A stretch of DNA of 64,000 bases from a bacterium (GTDB lineage: Bacteria > Arandabacterota > Arandabacteria > Arandabacterales > Arandabacteraceae), in assembly GCA_029933125.1 (NCBI GenBank), contig JAOZOU010000006.1, positions 141,408 through 205,407 on the forward strand, in the 5' to 3' direction. Every line of letters starts with the position of its first letter. Position 1 is the stretch's first letter. This document shows positions 26,216 through 34,959 of the stretch, one piece after another. Position numbers and translations under genes: made by a program. The notes below the pieces were generated by a model. That model had not been told where the DNA came from and did not search any database. It saw nothing but the letters and a program-made list of their open reading frames with translations.

Positions 26216-28984
26216 TTAGTCAGATTTCACGCTTAGGGCACCACGATCTATGATCTTGAGTAATCTCTGCTTGGGGAGGATGTTGACAACCATTTGCTTT
26301 GATTCCCCAGGTCGAAGTTCGATTTCTGTTCGGGATGGGTCGAAGACATAATCAGGTGAAGGGTCTTTGGTTTTTACAACTATTCTCCACTTGCCTGGCC
26401 TTAGGTGGTCAAATGCAACCTCGTGATCATTTCCAACAGGCTCAACAAAGGTCTCATCACCATTTGAGATCTCCATCCAAATGTGGCTAAAATCGACTTC
26501 GTTTGGCATCAGGGTAGTGCTTAACTGAGACAGAGTCTCATGGGTTGGTGCCCGAGATGTGGTTTCGGCGTGGAACCCAAATCGTGCAGTGATGCTGGAT
26601 CCTCGGACGATCCCTATGGTGATCTTACTCGCTTGGCCGCCTTTGATTGAAAGGACAATGGGTGTTGGTTTGATGGTTGTCATTCCCGTGCCAAGTGACC
26701 GAGGGTCGAGATACAAGGAGTGATTCCCCGGCTTAAGCCCTTGAATCGTGAAGTTGCCATCGCTGTCTGTCACTGCCATATCACCACTGGCGATCACAAC
26801 AACATTGGGAACCGGCGGGTGTCCCGGGATGTCAGCACGGTAGACCTTGCCCTCGAGTGATCCCACGGATTTCTTTCTCGATGAAGGGATGCCAAGGGCA
26901 ATTTTGTATTGCAGGAGTAAAGATACCTTTTTCTCCCCATGCCTCCGTGGCTGCTCCAGGTTACCCCGGAGCTCGAAGGTATGTCCTTCTCTTGGCTTCC
27001 ACGAGAGGCTGCCGAGAAGATTGTCATAAACCATGTTTGACACTGATAACTGCTTGTACCGGAGAAAGCGGATGCGGAAAACTACACTTCTGGTCAGATA
27101 CCATGTAGCTGAGATTCCCATGTTTGTGTATCGCCGTGCTTCAGGTGAATACTGTGTGGTACCCGTATGTCCGTAGAAAGCATAAGTTTGGTTTGGAAAA
27201 GGGTGCCACGTGAGACTGCCTGAGTAGCGCTCAACTTGTTTGACAGTCTTGGCAGCATCATTTGCTAGCTCGCCTCTCTCGGCCGATCCACTGAAACTGA
27301 GGAGGCCTCCTGTATGAGCAGCGGAGAGCCTTATCACCCGTTCGGTGAAATCTGTTGCTGACCTTGCCACATTATCCCATTTAGAGAATCTCCGAAAGTC
27401 CAGGGTGAATCTATGGCCTCCACGCATCGTCCACAGAATGCCTGTCGCCACCTGGCGCTCCCTAATCGCGTCAGCCTTTGAAATGTCATTATCAAGATTG
27501 CGAGCATAGTTGCGGAAATTCGTTCTCCATGAAAAGTGCGTGCTAAGTGGTAGCCTTATTGCTGCAAGCAGATATTCAGTATCATGGTAGTATCCCTTGA
27601 ATTCAGGTTCAGCCCGAATCCATTCAAAGGAGTAGTTTCCATCCTTGCGAATTTTCCCGTGCAGGGTAACATTCTGGGCTGTCTGAGATCTTGTGAATGT
27701 CTTACCTTCTGGGCTCACTGCGACTTCAAAGGAGAGATCTCCTCCAGCCACAGCCAAACTTCCTCCGAGACTGTAAAGGTAATGGCGAGATGAATCCACT
27801 GAAGCGTTCTTCTTTGAGAGGAAACTTGTTCCTAGGGATACTCTTCGCCCCAGTCCGAAACACAAGCTCATCCCTGCTTCTGTAACAGGTCTCGGAAGCC
27901 AGCGCTTTTGGGCAAAGAAGGCCTTGGCACTAAAGGTCCTCTCCTGGTAAGTGACCTGTGCTCCACGGGCATAATTGTACCTTTCCAGCAAAGATGAAAG
28001 TGAATAGCCCTGGTCTCCAAGACGAAGGGCGATTGGGCCTCGTTTGTAGTCGATATAGATCCTATCCCGACTGGTGTAGCGCCCAACATCTTCAATGTCA
28101 GGAAGCTTCAGCACGAATCCCAGATGACTATCAGCCTCACTTAGGCTACCCCGCCCTGATAGTTCGATCTGGTATGCGCTCCCTTCTCGATCTGTTGTGG
28201 CAGTGAGTTTAAGATAAGCAGGAATTCTCACATATGGATCAACACGCCTGCTTACTCTCGGGATGACCTCGATGCGGACCGCCTTGCTGAGGCTCCTTGG
28301 CGTGCCTTTGGCTGTCTTGGCGGTTGCTGTTATTCTTATGATACTCTCACTTCTCGTCCTTATGTTCTCGGAGCTTTCAAAGAGCAATTGGCACCGCCTT
28401 GTCTCGCCTGGTTTGAGGAGGAGATTTCGTGGTTTGCTCACATATCGCATGATCTTGTCCGTTGAGGCTTCAAGCTTCACATGAAGATCGGCATTACCGC
28501 GATTTTTAAGATTCAGGCCAAGAGCGCATATCTCACCGGCAAGAACGATGTGTGGTATGTCACCCACGCTGAGGGCTAGATCTGCCACTTCGGAAACTTT
28601 GATAAGGATAGTGTCAGCACCTGCTAGGGAGCGATCGCTGAGATTCATCAGATTGTACACCAGTGAATAGGTTCCAGGACCGCATGTTGCTGGAATTTTG
28701 AGAGCCACGAGCCTAACCAGACTCCCATTTGGATCAAGATCGAGTTGGGAGCGATTTGCTGATACTACTTTCCAATTGTGTGGAAGCTGGAAAGTTTCGA
28801 CTAATGCCTGGGGTGTGCTTGAATTGTTGACAATCACCAATTTAACGGTCAGGATCTCGCCGGGCTGACTTGACGCATGAGGCGACGGTGATGTCAGAAT
28901 GTTTATAGGCTGTGGGTTGGCGCTCGCCCCTGATGTCGAGAAGGCGATGAGGACCAAGATCGCTATCAGCAGCTTGATCATCAC
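26216..28984 (-). CDS. outer-membrane beta-barrel protein with regulatory-type Ig domains, usher-like
   Basis: 922 residues. Signal peptide (~1-22); two NEW3/CARDB-like Ig domains (~25-250); a long region of alternating hydrophobic/polar strands rich in Tyr, Arg and Gly (~265-690) that looks like a large beta-barrel, including IYIDYKRGPIALRLGDQGY; a carboxypeptidase-regulatory-like domain (~705-790, VPNVVVIASGDMAVTDSDGNFTIQGLKPG) and a last beta-domain. This order (periplasmic Ig, large barrel, plug-like CarboxypepD_reg, C-terminal beta-domain) parallels ushers, though sequence similarity to classical FimD is not apparent to me. Its start overlaps the stop of the chaperone-like gene by four bases. 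Confidence 0.65.
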   Translation of the reverse strand: MMIKLLIAILVLIAFSTSGASANPQPINILTSPSPHASSQPGEILTVKLVIVNNSSTPQALVETFQLPHNWKVVSANRSQLDLDPNGSLVRLVALKIPATCGPGTYSLVYNLMNLSDRSLAGADTILIKVSEVADLALSVGDIPHIVLAGEICALGLNLKNRGNADLHVKLEASTDKIMRYVSKPRNLLLKPGETRRCQLLFESSENIRTRSESIIRITATAKTAKGTPRSLSKAVRIEVIPRVSRRVDPYVRIPAYLKLTATTDREGSAYQIELSGRGSLSEADSHLGFVLKLPDIEDVGRYTSRDRIYIDYKRGPIALRLGDQGYSLSSLLERYNYARGAQVTYQERTFSAKAFFAQKRWLPRPVTEAGMSLCFGLGRRVSLGTSFLSKKNASVDSSRHYLYSLGGSLAVAGGDLSFEVAVSPEGKTFTRSQTAQNVTLHGKIRKDGNYSFEWIRAEPEFKGYYHDTEYLLAAIRLPLSTHFSWRTNFRNYARNLDNDISKADAIRERQVATGILWTMRGGHRFTLDFRRFSKWDNVARSATDFTERVIRLSAAHTGGLLSFSGSAERGELANDAAKTVKQVERYSGSLTWHPFPNQTYAFYGHTGTTQYSPEARRYTNMGISATWYLTRSVVFRIRFLRYKQLSVSNMVYDNLLGSLSWKPREGHTFELRGNLEQPRRHGEKKVSLLLQYKIALGIPSSRKKSVGSLEGKVYRADIPGHPPVPNVVVIASGDMAVTDSDGNFTIQGLKPGNHSLYLDPRSLGTGMTTIKPTPIVLSIKGGQASKITIGIVRGSSITARFGFHAETTSRAPTHETLSQLSTTLMPNEVDFSHIWMEISNGDETFVEPVGNDHEVAFDHLRPGKWRIVVKTKDPSPDYVFDPSRTEIELRPGESKQMVVNILPKQRLLKIIDRGALSVKSD

Positions 28985-29784
28985 TCAATTACCAGACTGT
29001 ACTGACCGCCATAGGCACAGTTGGCGCCGTCATCGAGCACAACGAGGGCCTCATACGAACCCTTGCCCACGTTGCTGAGATTGAATATGTGTCTTACTGA
29101 ACAATTTGGCAGAATCCGCTTTGCCTGACTCCTTAGCCTCGAGATGAGATTGGCTTTGGCATCGTATATCTCAAGCCACGCATCGGGTCGAACCACTTTT
29201 GTGCCGGTATTGGCTACGTCTATTTGGAGGACCATGCCACCTGGCGTTTCTTTGAGAGTCTTGCCGATGAACTTGAGTGCAGGTTTCGCAGCCTTGCCGA
29301 TGTTAGTGATCACCTGGATGCCATAGCGTGTTCTCGTGGTCACTCCCATGCTGACACCAGTGGCAGCATCAAAGAGCGTATCATGTCTGGAATCAGGAAC
29401 AGGTTCGACCATTATGATGCTCCAGTATGTGCCAGAGAGGGATGTATCATTGGGGACGGTTCCCTGATAGAAGAGCGAGAAACGCTCATGTGCCGGGATG
29501 GTGAGATATTCGTTACTGAGAGAGATCCAGGCTGCATTTGAGCGGCTATTGCTACCGGGTGGGTCATATCGGGAGATGCCATTTGCGGCAAAGACATAGT
29601 CAGTCTGGTAGATTCGAACCCCTGCATCTTTATCGGCTGTGTTCTTAAGCGTGATTGTTCCACTAAAAGTATCTCCAGGAGCAAGATCTTGCTCGTGTGT
29701 CAGACTTCCCACAACAATCACCTTACCCATGCAAAAATTTGCAAGGCTGAAGATCAAGAGAACCGCAATAATTGAAGCCTTCAA
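28981..29784 (-). CDS. periplasmic chaperone-like Ig-fold protein
   Basis: 267 residues with a signal peptide (to ~residue 20, NFCMG). The mature part resembles the N-terminal Ig domain of pilus chaperones and DUF916-type proteins: DLAPGDTFSGTITLKNTADKDAGVRIYQTDY, IPAHERFSLFYQGTVPND, SGTYWSIIMVEP; a second beta-domain follows (~170-265, VLQIDVANTGTKVVRPDAWLEIYDA). It lies between two small secreted subunit-like proteins and the large barrel protein, the gene order expected of chaperone-usher systems. Role inferred from fold and context. Confidence 0.6.
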   Translation of the reverse strand: MKASIIAVLLIFSLANFCMGKVIVVGSLTHEQDLAPGDTFSGTITLKNTADKDAGVRIYQTDYVFAANGISRYDPPGSNSRSNAAWISLSNEYLTIPAHERFSLFYQGTVPNDTSLSGTYWSIIMVEPVPDSRHDTLFDAATGVSMGVTTRTRYGIQVITNIGKAAKPALKFIGKTLKETPGGMVLQIDVANTGTKVVRPDAWLEIYDAKANLISRLRSQAKRILPNCSVRHIFNLSNVGKGSYEALVVLDDGANCAYGGQYSLVIE

Positions 29785-29796
29785 CTCACTCCCTCC

Positions 29797-30255
29797 TCAT
29801 TGATCGACAATCGTGAAAGTTAGGGTTGTGGAATAGGTACCAGGAGTGATGTCTATTGACGTACCGCTGAGATGGTATTGAACATCGACTCCTGTGCGAT
29901 CAAGGCTGCCAGTGAAAAGCTCGGTGTCGGTTGGGGAGACAACGAGGTAAGAGGTTCCGCCAGATATCGTGCCACTCCCGGTCCCATCAGATGCACGTTT
30001 GAGGTAGAGCGTGAAGTCCCCGCTCCAATTGGTGTCAGACCTTCGCACGTTAACTTGATAATTACCAGAAGCTGCGACATCTATCGTTGTTGCACTAGTG
30101 CTACTGTAATAATCAGTCTGGAGGTTGCTCCCTGCACCTGAGACGAGATCTGAGGCATCGATGGTTTCAGTCCAGCCGCCGACGGCTGCAATGGTTGCTG
30201 CAAGCAGGCTGTGTGCAATGCTAATGAAGGCAGCTGCAAGGAAGGTGGTTCTCAT
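29797..30255 (-). CDS. secreted beta-sandwich protein, possible fibre subunit
   Basis: 152 residues. Signal peptide MRTTFLAAAFISIAHSLLAA; mature part almost entirely short beta-strands rich in Ser/Thr/Gly/Asp, ending TPGTYSTTLTFTIVDQ, the C-terminal pattern of SCPU/spore-coat-U and WxL-like subunits. No Cys. With the following chaperone-like gene 12 bases downstream it is a plausible structural subunit. Function inferred from context. Confidence 0.6.
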   Translation of the reverse strand: MRTTFLAAAFISIAHSLLAATIAAVGGWTETIDASDLVSGAGSNLQTDYYSSTSATTIDVAASGNYQVNVRRSDTNWSGDFTLYLKRASDGTGSGTISGGTSYLVVSPTDTELFTGSLDRTGVDVQYHLSGTSIDITPGTYSTTLTFTIVDQ

Positions 30256-30308
30256 CCTTGATCCCCATTTCTCAGACGACTTGCTTCAAATAGGCTCTAG
30301 ATCCCCAT

Positions 30309-30791
30309 TTAGCTGTCTGTTAGCGTCAAGGTGACAGTTCTCGAATCCGAAGCAACTACCCCCGCCGAGACCGTCGCTGAAAACGTGTAAGTGATAGTCA
30401 ATCCACTTTCGGCAAGCGTGGCAATCCCTGTTACAAGGTCAGCAGCCGTTGTTGAAAGAGTGACACTTCCAGCACTTGACGCTCCAGTTGGAGCCGTCAG
30501 ATTCACCTTAAGCGTGGTATTCGCGGGCATTGCTGCATCGATAGAACCTGTGATCTTCTTGCTAGATTCGTTAGTGGTGATCGAATATGAGGTGGAGTTG
30601 TCAGTTGCATCATCAGGATCCGATCCCGCAGTTGCTGTGCTAATTACGAGATTGCCCGGATTTCCGCTCACGGAGATTTCATTGATTGCCTGGACTTCGA
30701 ATGTGACAGTCTGCGTTGCTGTGTTACCGGCATTGGCAACCTCAAACAAAACAAGCAGTATCACGCCTGCCAGCATAAACGTGCGAACCAT
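30309..30791 (-). CDS. secreted beta-sandwich protein, possible major fibre subunit
   Basis: About 160 residues from ATG 30791, which has AAGGGGGG a few bases upstream (the frame is open to 30833). Signal peptide MVRTFMLAGVILLVLFEVANA. The mature part is Thr/Ser/Ala-rich with FEVQAINEISVSGNPGNLVI at its start and TVTLTLTDS at its end, matching the TVTLTI-type end of subunits handled by periplasmic chaperones. First gene of the four-gene operon 30791-26216. A TATAAA on the minus strand lies at about 30906-30901, upstream of the start, without a good -35. Confidence 0.62.
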   Translation of the reverse strand: MVRTFMLAGVILLVLFEVANAGNTATQTVTFEVQAINEISVSGNPGNLVISTATAGSDPDDATDNSTSYSITTNESSKKITGSIDAAMPANTTLKVNLTAPTGASSAGSVTLSTTAADLVTGIATLAESGLTITYTFSATVSAGVVASDSRTVTLTLTDS

Positions 30792-31044
30792 GTCGTTACC
30801 CCCCTTGGCAAAATCCATTACTACGGCTTCCAAAGATGTTTATCGAAGCCCTGTGACTCTATCTTTAGCTTTTCTTCGCATTCGATTTCGAAGTCTTACA
30901 TTTTATAGGGAGCCATGTGAGGGGCTTGAGAAGATACAGAGCTGCTAAAAAGGCAAAGGTTGCCGACACTTGGGTAGAACTGTCACGCTTAGGCCAATAG
31001 CAGGCATTAAATGCCGACAACACTTCTGGCTTCGACCATATGCT

Positions 31045-31257
31045 CTACATGATACCTTCCCACACCTGCTTGCCACTTCTCTCTTGGGGTGGTTTTGCTT
31101 GCTGAGAAACAGATGCTGCTTCAGGAGTGGTTTGCTGAGGGATATCCCTTTTAGCTTGTCGGTTGCTACCTCTGAAGAGCGATGTCACAAAGAGGGCAAT
31201 AACCACTATGAGCAATGCAACAATCAAGTAACCCGTTGTTTGATGCTTGTCCATCAA
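31045..31257 (-). CDS. small membrane protein at the end of the minor-pilin operon
   Basis: 70 residues: one N-terminal membrane helix (GYLIVALLIVVIALFVTSLF) and a polar Gln/Pro-rich tail. The start codon overlaps the stop of the PilX-like gene (ATGATGG), so the two are coupled. No family recognised. Likely an accessory part of the pilus or pseudopilus. Confidence 0.6.
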   Translation of the reverse strand: MMDKHQTTGYLIVALLIVVIALFVTSLFRGSNRQAKRDIPQQTTPEAASVSQQAKPPQERSGKQVWEGIM

Positions 31258-32885
31258 ACTTCCCTCCAGGAGATTGGATGTGGGACTGGCTGGTCAACTC
31301 TAAAGACGGGTGTCAGTGGATAATAGGGTGGAGTAAAGCCCCGTCTATCATATCTGAAATCTCGGCCAAAGCCTGTCATTCCCCACCAGGGAGAGAAGGT
31401 ACCAAAAGGACCGTAGTAGCGCTGAACAACGCCACCTCTTAGGTGGACCTGGCCGCTATAGTGACGATATCTGAAATTATCAACAGTGAAGCAGCCATCT
31501 TCGCCTATTGCCATTATGAATGCATCGAGCAGCAGCTCATCAGGCGCTGAGGTGGAAATGCGAACGTCTCCATCAGATGAATAGATGCCAAGTACACTTT
31601 CAGAGGCCTCATAGGCCTCATAGGTGATGTCGCGGTCGATGACGATGTCACCTTCAGCGGTTATAGTCACCTGAGTTTCGTCATCAAGTGCTGGTGGTGG
31701 GGATCCGTCAACTCTTGCAGGGCCGCCGAGATGGTTTATGTCGCCTGTTGTGTATATCATTCCTCTTGGCAAACCCGTGTAAATGGTAGAATCAGAGCCG
31801 GCATAAACCTTTGTCACGGAATTCACTTTATCGAGCACTATGCGTTTTGTTATGCCGTTTTGATCTGTCATCTCATAGTTTTGAAAGCCATTTTCATCTA
31901 TGTAGAGACGCATGTTGTCTGCATCTCCGACTACGTAAATCCCACCCGTGACTGAAGAGCCATCGTTCGGAAGATAAATACCTGCTGGTATGGGCGAGGG
32001 ATCGTATGGATCCAGCCCGAGAGCTGCCTTTCTCTCAGAGAGCGTAACAGGAGTTGTATCACCTGGTGCATAACCTAAGGCGGCTCTTTCCTGACTGAAG
32101 GAGTTGGATGGCAGCGGTATCTCATCAACGCCGCGCATAAAGCCCCCGTAGAAGTTTGGAACATCCCTGTTACCGTTGCGGTCGGCGTCCAATTCAATAG
32201 GCCAGCCTCTGTTGTAATAGACTGCCTTCTGAGGGACGCATGTAACAAGATCCTCAAAAGTTGGAAAGTAGGCAAATCTTAATTTACCATTGCTATGCAC
32301 TCGGCCATCGAAATATCCGCTTGTATGGAACCAGATCTCGTTGCCGTCAGGCGTGTAGTGGATATCGGTGAATATCAGGAAGTCTGCAAAAGTTCCTCTC
32401 GACGCACTTAGACGCAAGGTTCCCTCTGATATGACCTGCTTTCGGCTTCCTTTGAAAGAAATCCCTGACGCAACTGAAGCGTAATGGAAGTTGAAGGTTT
32501 GGCTTGTGGATTCGAGTGAACTATCCGCAAACTCAAATGTTGTCTGAACTTGGAACCTGCCGTTTGGATCGTTAAAGCTTAAGCCTTCCTCGGGAAAGAA
32601 GCTTGCCACATCAGTTATAATTGGCCCTACGCCGGGCCAGCAGTTCTTGAGACTTTCCATCTTGGCTTGGCTAAAGGCTGCCATCTGCTGCTTCGCGACC
32701 TCTATACCGGCATCAGCCATATAGAGCGCCTGTGTGGCGAATTTCTGATTCTGAGTGATTCCCTTCTCAGTTATTGAAAGCGTGGTTATTGCTAGAGACA
32801 TTGCGGCCATCATGCCGGCTACAATGATGGCTATCACAAGTGCCACACCAGCTTCACTGTTGTCACTTATCTTCATCACAGACAC
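31254..32885 (-). CDS. PilX-like minor pilin with large C-terminal domain (DUF4900-type)
   Basis: 543 residues. N-terminal PilX-type hydrophobic helix (GVALVIAIIVAGMMAAMSLAITTLSI) followed by YMADAGIEVAKQQM. The rest (~150-543) includes the DUF4900 features seen in PilX-like proteins of candidate phyla: FLIFTDIHYTPDGNEIWFHT, DGRVHSNGKLRFAYFPTF, GGIYVVGDA, then DIVIDRDITYE. Such proteins prime or regulate type IV pili or type II pseudopili. Start at 32885, or the Met at 32876; it overlaps the PilW-like stop. Confidence 0.82.
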   Translation of the reverse strand: MSVMKISDNSEAGVALVIAIIVAGMMAAMSLAITTLSITEKGITQNQKFATQALYMADAGIEVAKQQMAAFSQAKMESLKNCWPGVGPIITDVASFFPEEGLSFNDPNGRFQVQTTFEFADSSLESTSQTFNFHYASVASGISFKGSRKQVISEGTLRLSASRGTFADFLIFTDIHYTPDGNEIWFHTSGYFDGRVHSNGKLRFAYFPTFEDLVTCVPQKAVYYNRGWPIELDADRNGNRDVPNFYGGFMRGVDEIPLPSNSFSQERAALGYAPGDTTPVTLSERKAALGLDPYDPSPIPAGIYLPNDGSSVTGGIYVVGDADNMRLYIDENGFQNYEMTDQNGITKRIVLDKVNSVTKVYAGSDSTIYTGLPRGMIYTTGDINHLGGPARVDGSPPPALDDETQVTITAEGDIVIDRDITYEAYEASESVLGIYSSDGDVRISTSAPDELLLDAFIMAIGEDGCFTVDNFRYRHYSGQVHLRGGVVQRYYGPFGTFSPWWGMTGFGRDFRYDRRGFTPPYYPLTPVFRVDQPVPHPISWREV

Positions 32886-33745
32886 CTCGGTCTCACAGTG
32901 GATGTGAGTCTGGTCCTATGCAGGCGTGATTGTTCACGCGAAGCGGTCTCAATTGTTACGATGAGTTTCCTTATGAGAGAAGGATCCGATGGCATAGCAT
33001 CGAGGGTTCCATCCTGAAGCCCGTAGTCAAGATCGAATGTCGAAACATATTCAGCAATGACCCTTGGCTCTTGTGTTCCTTCCTGACGCATCAGCCTTGG
33101 ACATGTTGAATCCTCGAGGTCAACATAGTAGGTAATGAGGTTGACCTTGAAAACTCTGCTTCCGGGTGCATAGCCTCCTGGTGGCCAGGGTCTGTGACCT
33201 CCAGGCTGATTGAAGGGGGAGCTTGGGTTGTGTTGTAGCATCCTGGCCGAAAGCTGCACATGCGTTACCTGAAAAAGGTTGGCGAATGAGCCGTTGGTTA
33301 TGACAACGAGATCGCCTTCGCTGAAACCATCAGCACTTTCGACCTTTATCTCTGAACTTGCATTTGGCATTTGTTGGCGGATTGTCGTCTCCACATCTCC
33401 AAACTTCCCAAGAATTCTGAAACTCTCATGTTGCCCATTGTTTTCCAGAGGTGCGATAGGATAGAGAATGAGTGAGTCACCATCTTCCTGTGATGTTACC
33501 ACTGGTATGGAGATACCCGTTCCAGCCATTCTTGCCTCTGAAACAATGAAATCAATGGCGGCACGAGCATTCTGGCGAGATTCAAGTACATGGTCTGTGA
33601 TGTCACTGGCGTTTCTCGCTCGACCCAGGATGCCGAGTACAACCCCCACTGCTGCAACGAACATCACGCTGGCAACGAGGAGCTCAATCAGGGTAAATGC
33701 CCTTTCGCATTCCCTCGAAAACAATTTCCTGCCATTTGCTTTCAT
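32876..33745 (-). CDS. PilW-like minor pilin
   Basis: 289 residues. Prepilin signal RECERAFTLIELLVASVMF: cleavage would leave Phe-Thr-Leu-Ile-Glu with Ala at -1 instead of the usual Gly, a tolerated variant. The helix is followed by SRQNARAAIDFIVSEARMAGTG, characteristic of PilW, and a beta-rich domain. Part of the cluster 34629-31045. Confidence 0.82.
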   Translation of the reverse strand: MKANGRKLFSRECERAFTLIELLVASVMFVAAVGVVLGILGRARNASDITDHVLESRQNARAAIDFIVSEARMAGTGISIPVVTSQEDGDSLILYPIAPLENNGQHESFRILGKFGDVETTIRQQMPNASSEIKVESADGFSEGDLVVITNGSFANLFQVTHVQLSARMLQHNPSSPFNQPGGHRPWPPGGYAPGSRVFKVNLITYYVDLEDSTCPRLMRQEGTQEPRVIAEYVSTFDLDYGLQDGTLDAMPSDPSLIRKLIVTIETASREQSRLHRTRLTSTVRPRCL

Positions 33746-33750
33746 CTTTC

Positions 33751-34137
33751 CTACCTTCCAGCACTGGCCAGTACGGTTGATATGTCAACTTTGATTGAAG
33801 GTTCGACTTGTGACGTAACTGTAACGGTGATAAACTTGCAGCCAACCATAGGCTGATCCTCGGTTACCTCCCAGGTACGCAGGTATACGCCATCTATTGG
33901 ATTAAGGCTGTCAGCATGGGTATAGCCAGGCTCGAGCTCAGGTGCATCGTATGCAGTCATATGAAAATCCTCGAGCTTCTGTTTGCAGAGCTCAACAGCC
34001 TCGGTTGCCGTTCCCGACTTGTTCACATCTTCCATGGAAAGGGGGAAGACAATTGCTAGTCCCAGAATGCCTATGGCTATGACAGTTAGCGCCACTACTA
34101 TCTCTATGACTGTAAAACCTTCATCAGCTCTTGCCAT
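33751..34137 (-). CDS. PilV-like minor pilin
   Basis: 128 residues. Prepilin peptidase site ADEGFTVIEIVVALTVIAIG with Gly-1 and Glu+5. The short C-terminal part (WEVTEDQPMVGCKFITVTVT) matches PilV/PulI-type minor pilins. It lies 5 bases from PilW and 3 from the GspH-like gene, so it is part of one transcript. Confidence 0.82.
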   Translation of the reverse strand: MARADEGFTVIEIVVALTVIAIGILGLAIVFPLSMEDVNKSGTATEAVELCKQKLEDFHMTAYDAPELEPGYTHADSLNPIDGVYLRTWEVTEDQPMVGCKFITVTVTSQVEPSIKVDISTVLASAGR

Positions 34138-34140
34138 AGC

Positions 34141-34629
34141 TCAATCCACCTTACAAAGCCCACTGGGTCTAATCTCAATCGTTCTTGATCGATCTGCGTT
34201 GCTAATAGTGATGTGTCCACCTGTTGTCCCGCTTTTGAGAGTCCCTTTGGGAAGAAAGACGACAACACCCGGTGGGTCAAGATCGATTTCTGAGAATTCA
34301 TAATCGTCGCCAAGTTCCCTGGTTGCTAAAATTTCTTCCCCCGTATCTATCTCACCGTCTGCGCGATCCTCAGGTTGCCCGTTACCGTCATCTATGAAAA
34401 TGACATACTCATTGAGATCGGGATCAAAGATGATAGAATGTGCTTGAGAGGTTGCAATTGCCTTCTGGCGCGCCAGCCACAGATCCGTAGCGAGGCGCAG
34501 TGCACTTGACTTAAGTCCACTTGATTGGCTAAATGATTTGAAAGCCGGGATGCTTGTAGCAAGGAGAATGCCCACAATAGCAACAATTGCTAGCAGTTCA
34601 ATTAGAGTGTAACCTGTTTGCCTCTGCAT
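34141..34629 (-). CDS. GspH/FimT-like pseudopilin
   Basis: 162 residues. Prepilin motif QTGYTLIELLAIVAIVGIL (Gly-1, Glu+5), then LATDLWLARQKAIATSQ, the GspH/FimT signature, and a beta-domain with an acidic FIDDGNGQPEDRADGEIDTGE stretch. First gene of a four-pilin operon (H, V, W, X order as in pil/gsp minor-pilin clusters). The assembly ATPase, prepilin peptidase and secretin are not in this window. Confidence 0.85.
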   Translation of the reverse strand: MQRQTGYTLIELLAIVAIVGILLATSIPAFKSFSQSSGLKSSALRLATDLWLARQKAIATSQAHSIIFDPDLNEYVIFIDDGNGQPEDRADGEIDTGEEILATRELGDDYEFSEIDLDPPGVVVFLPKGTLKSGTTGGHITISNADRSRTIEIRPSGLCKVD

Positions 34630-34959
34630 CTCATATTCCCACCTTTATGCGGTGTCTCACTTATGGAGCTTTGCATGGACTGTACCAGCATGATCACTTT
34701 CCATCAGCCCTGAGGTCTGGGTATTTTGTTGTTTTCCAAGGGATTACCCTGCGGACGCGCTTGAGGGTGGAAGCCATCCTTTGCAAGAAGCACGTATCAG
34801 CCGCAAGATGCAACTTTTTGGAGACTATAGCCCCAAAGCGGAAGGTAACTACATGGTGCAAAAGATCAGCCGACTCAGGCGCCTTACGGGCCAGGGCAGC
34901 AAGCCTGCATTCATGGCTACAATAGTGTGCGGAGCGAGAAGCAGCACCAAACGTAGCAT
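34630..34959. other. intergenic region, nothing recognised
   Basis: 330 bases upstream of the pilin operon and downstream of the radical SAM gene. Short open frames on both strands lack ribosome-binding sites and similarity to anything known. It must hold the pilin operon promoter, but I could not identify one with confidence. Confidence 0.35.

Noticed and set aside
29605..29625. GATTCGAACCCC resembling a tRNA T-loop on the plus strand
   Set aside because: It lies inside the chaperone-like gene and no acceptor, D or anticodon stem can be built around it.
30792..30910. Possible c-di-GMP or other riboswitch in the leader of the fibre operon
   Set aside because: A GGCTTC...GAAGCC stem-loop is present, but the conserved bases of known c-di-GMP riboswitches are missing; not enough to call.
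30391..30948. 185-residue plus-strand frame over the fibre-subunit gene
   Set aside because: Val/Ser-rich translation is the mirror of the repetitive Thr/Ser-rich subunit; no start signal.
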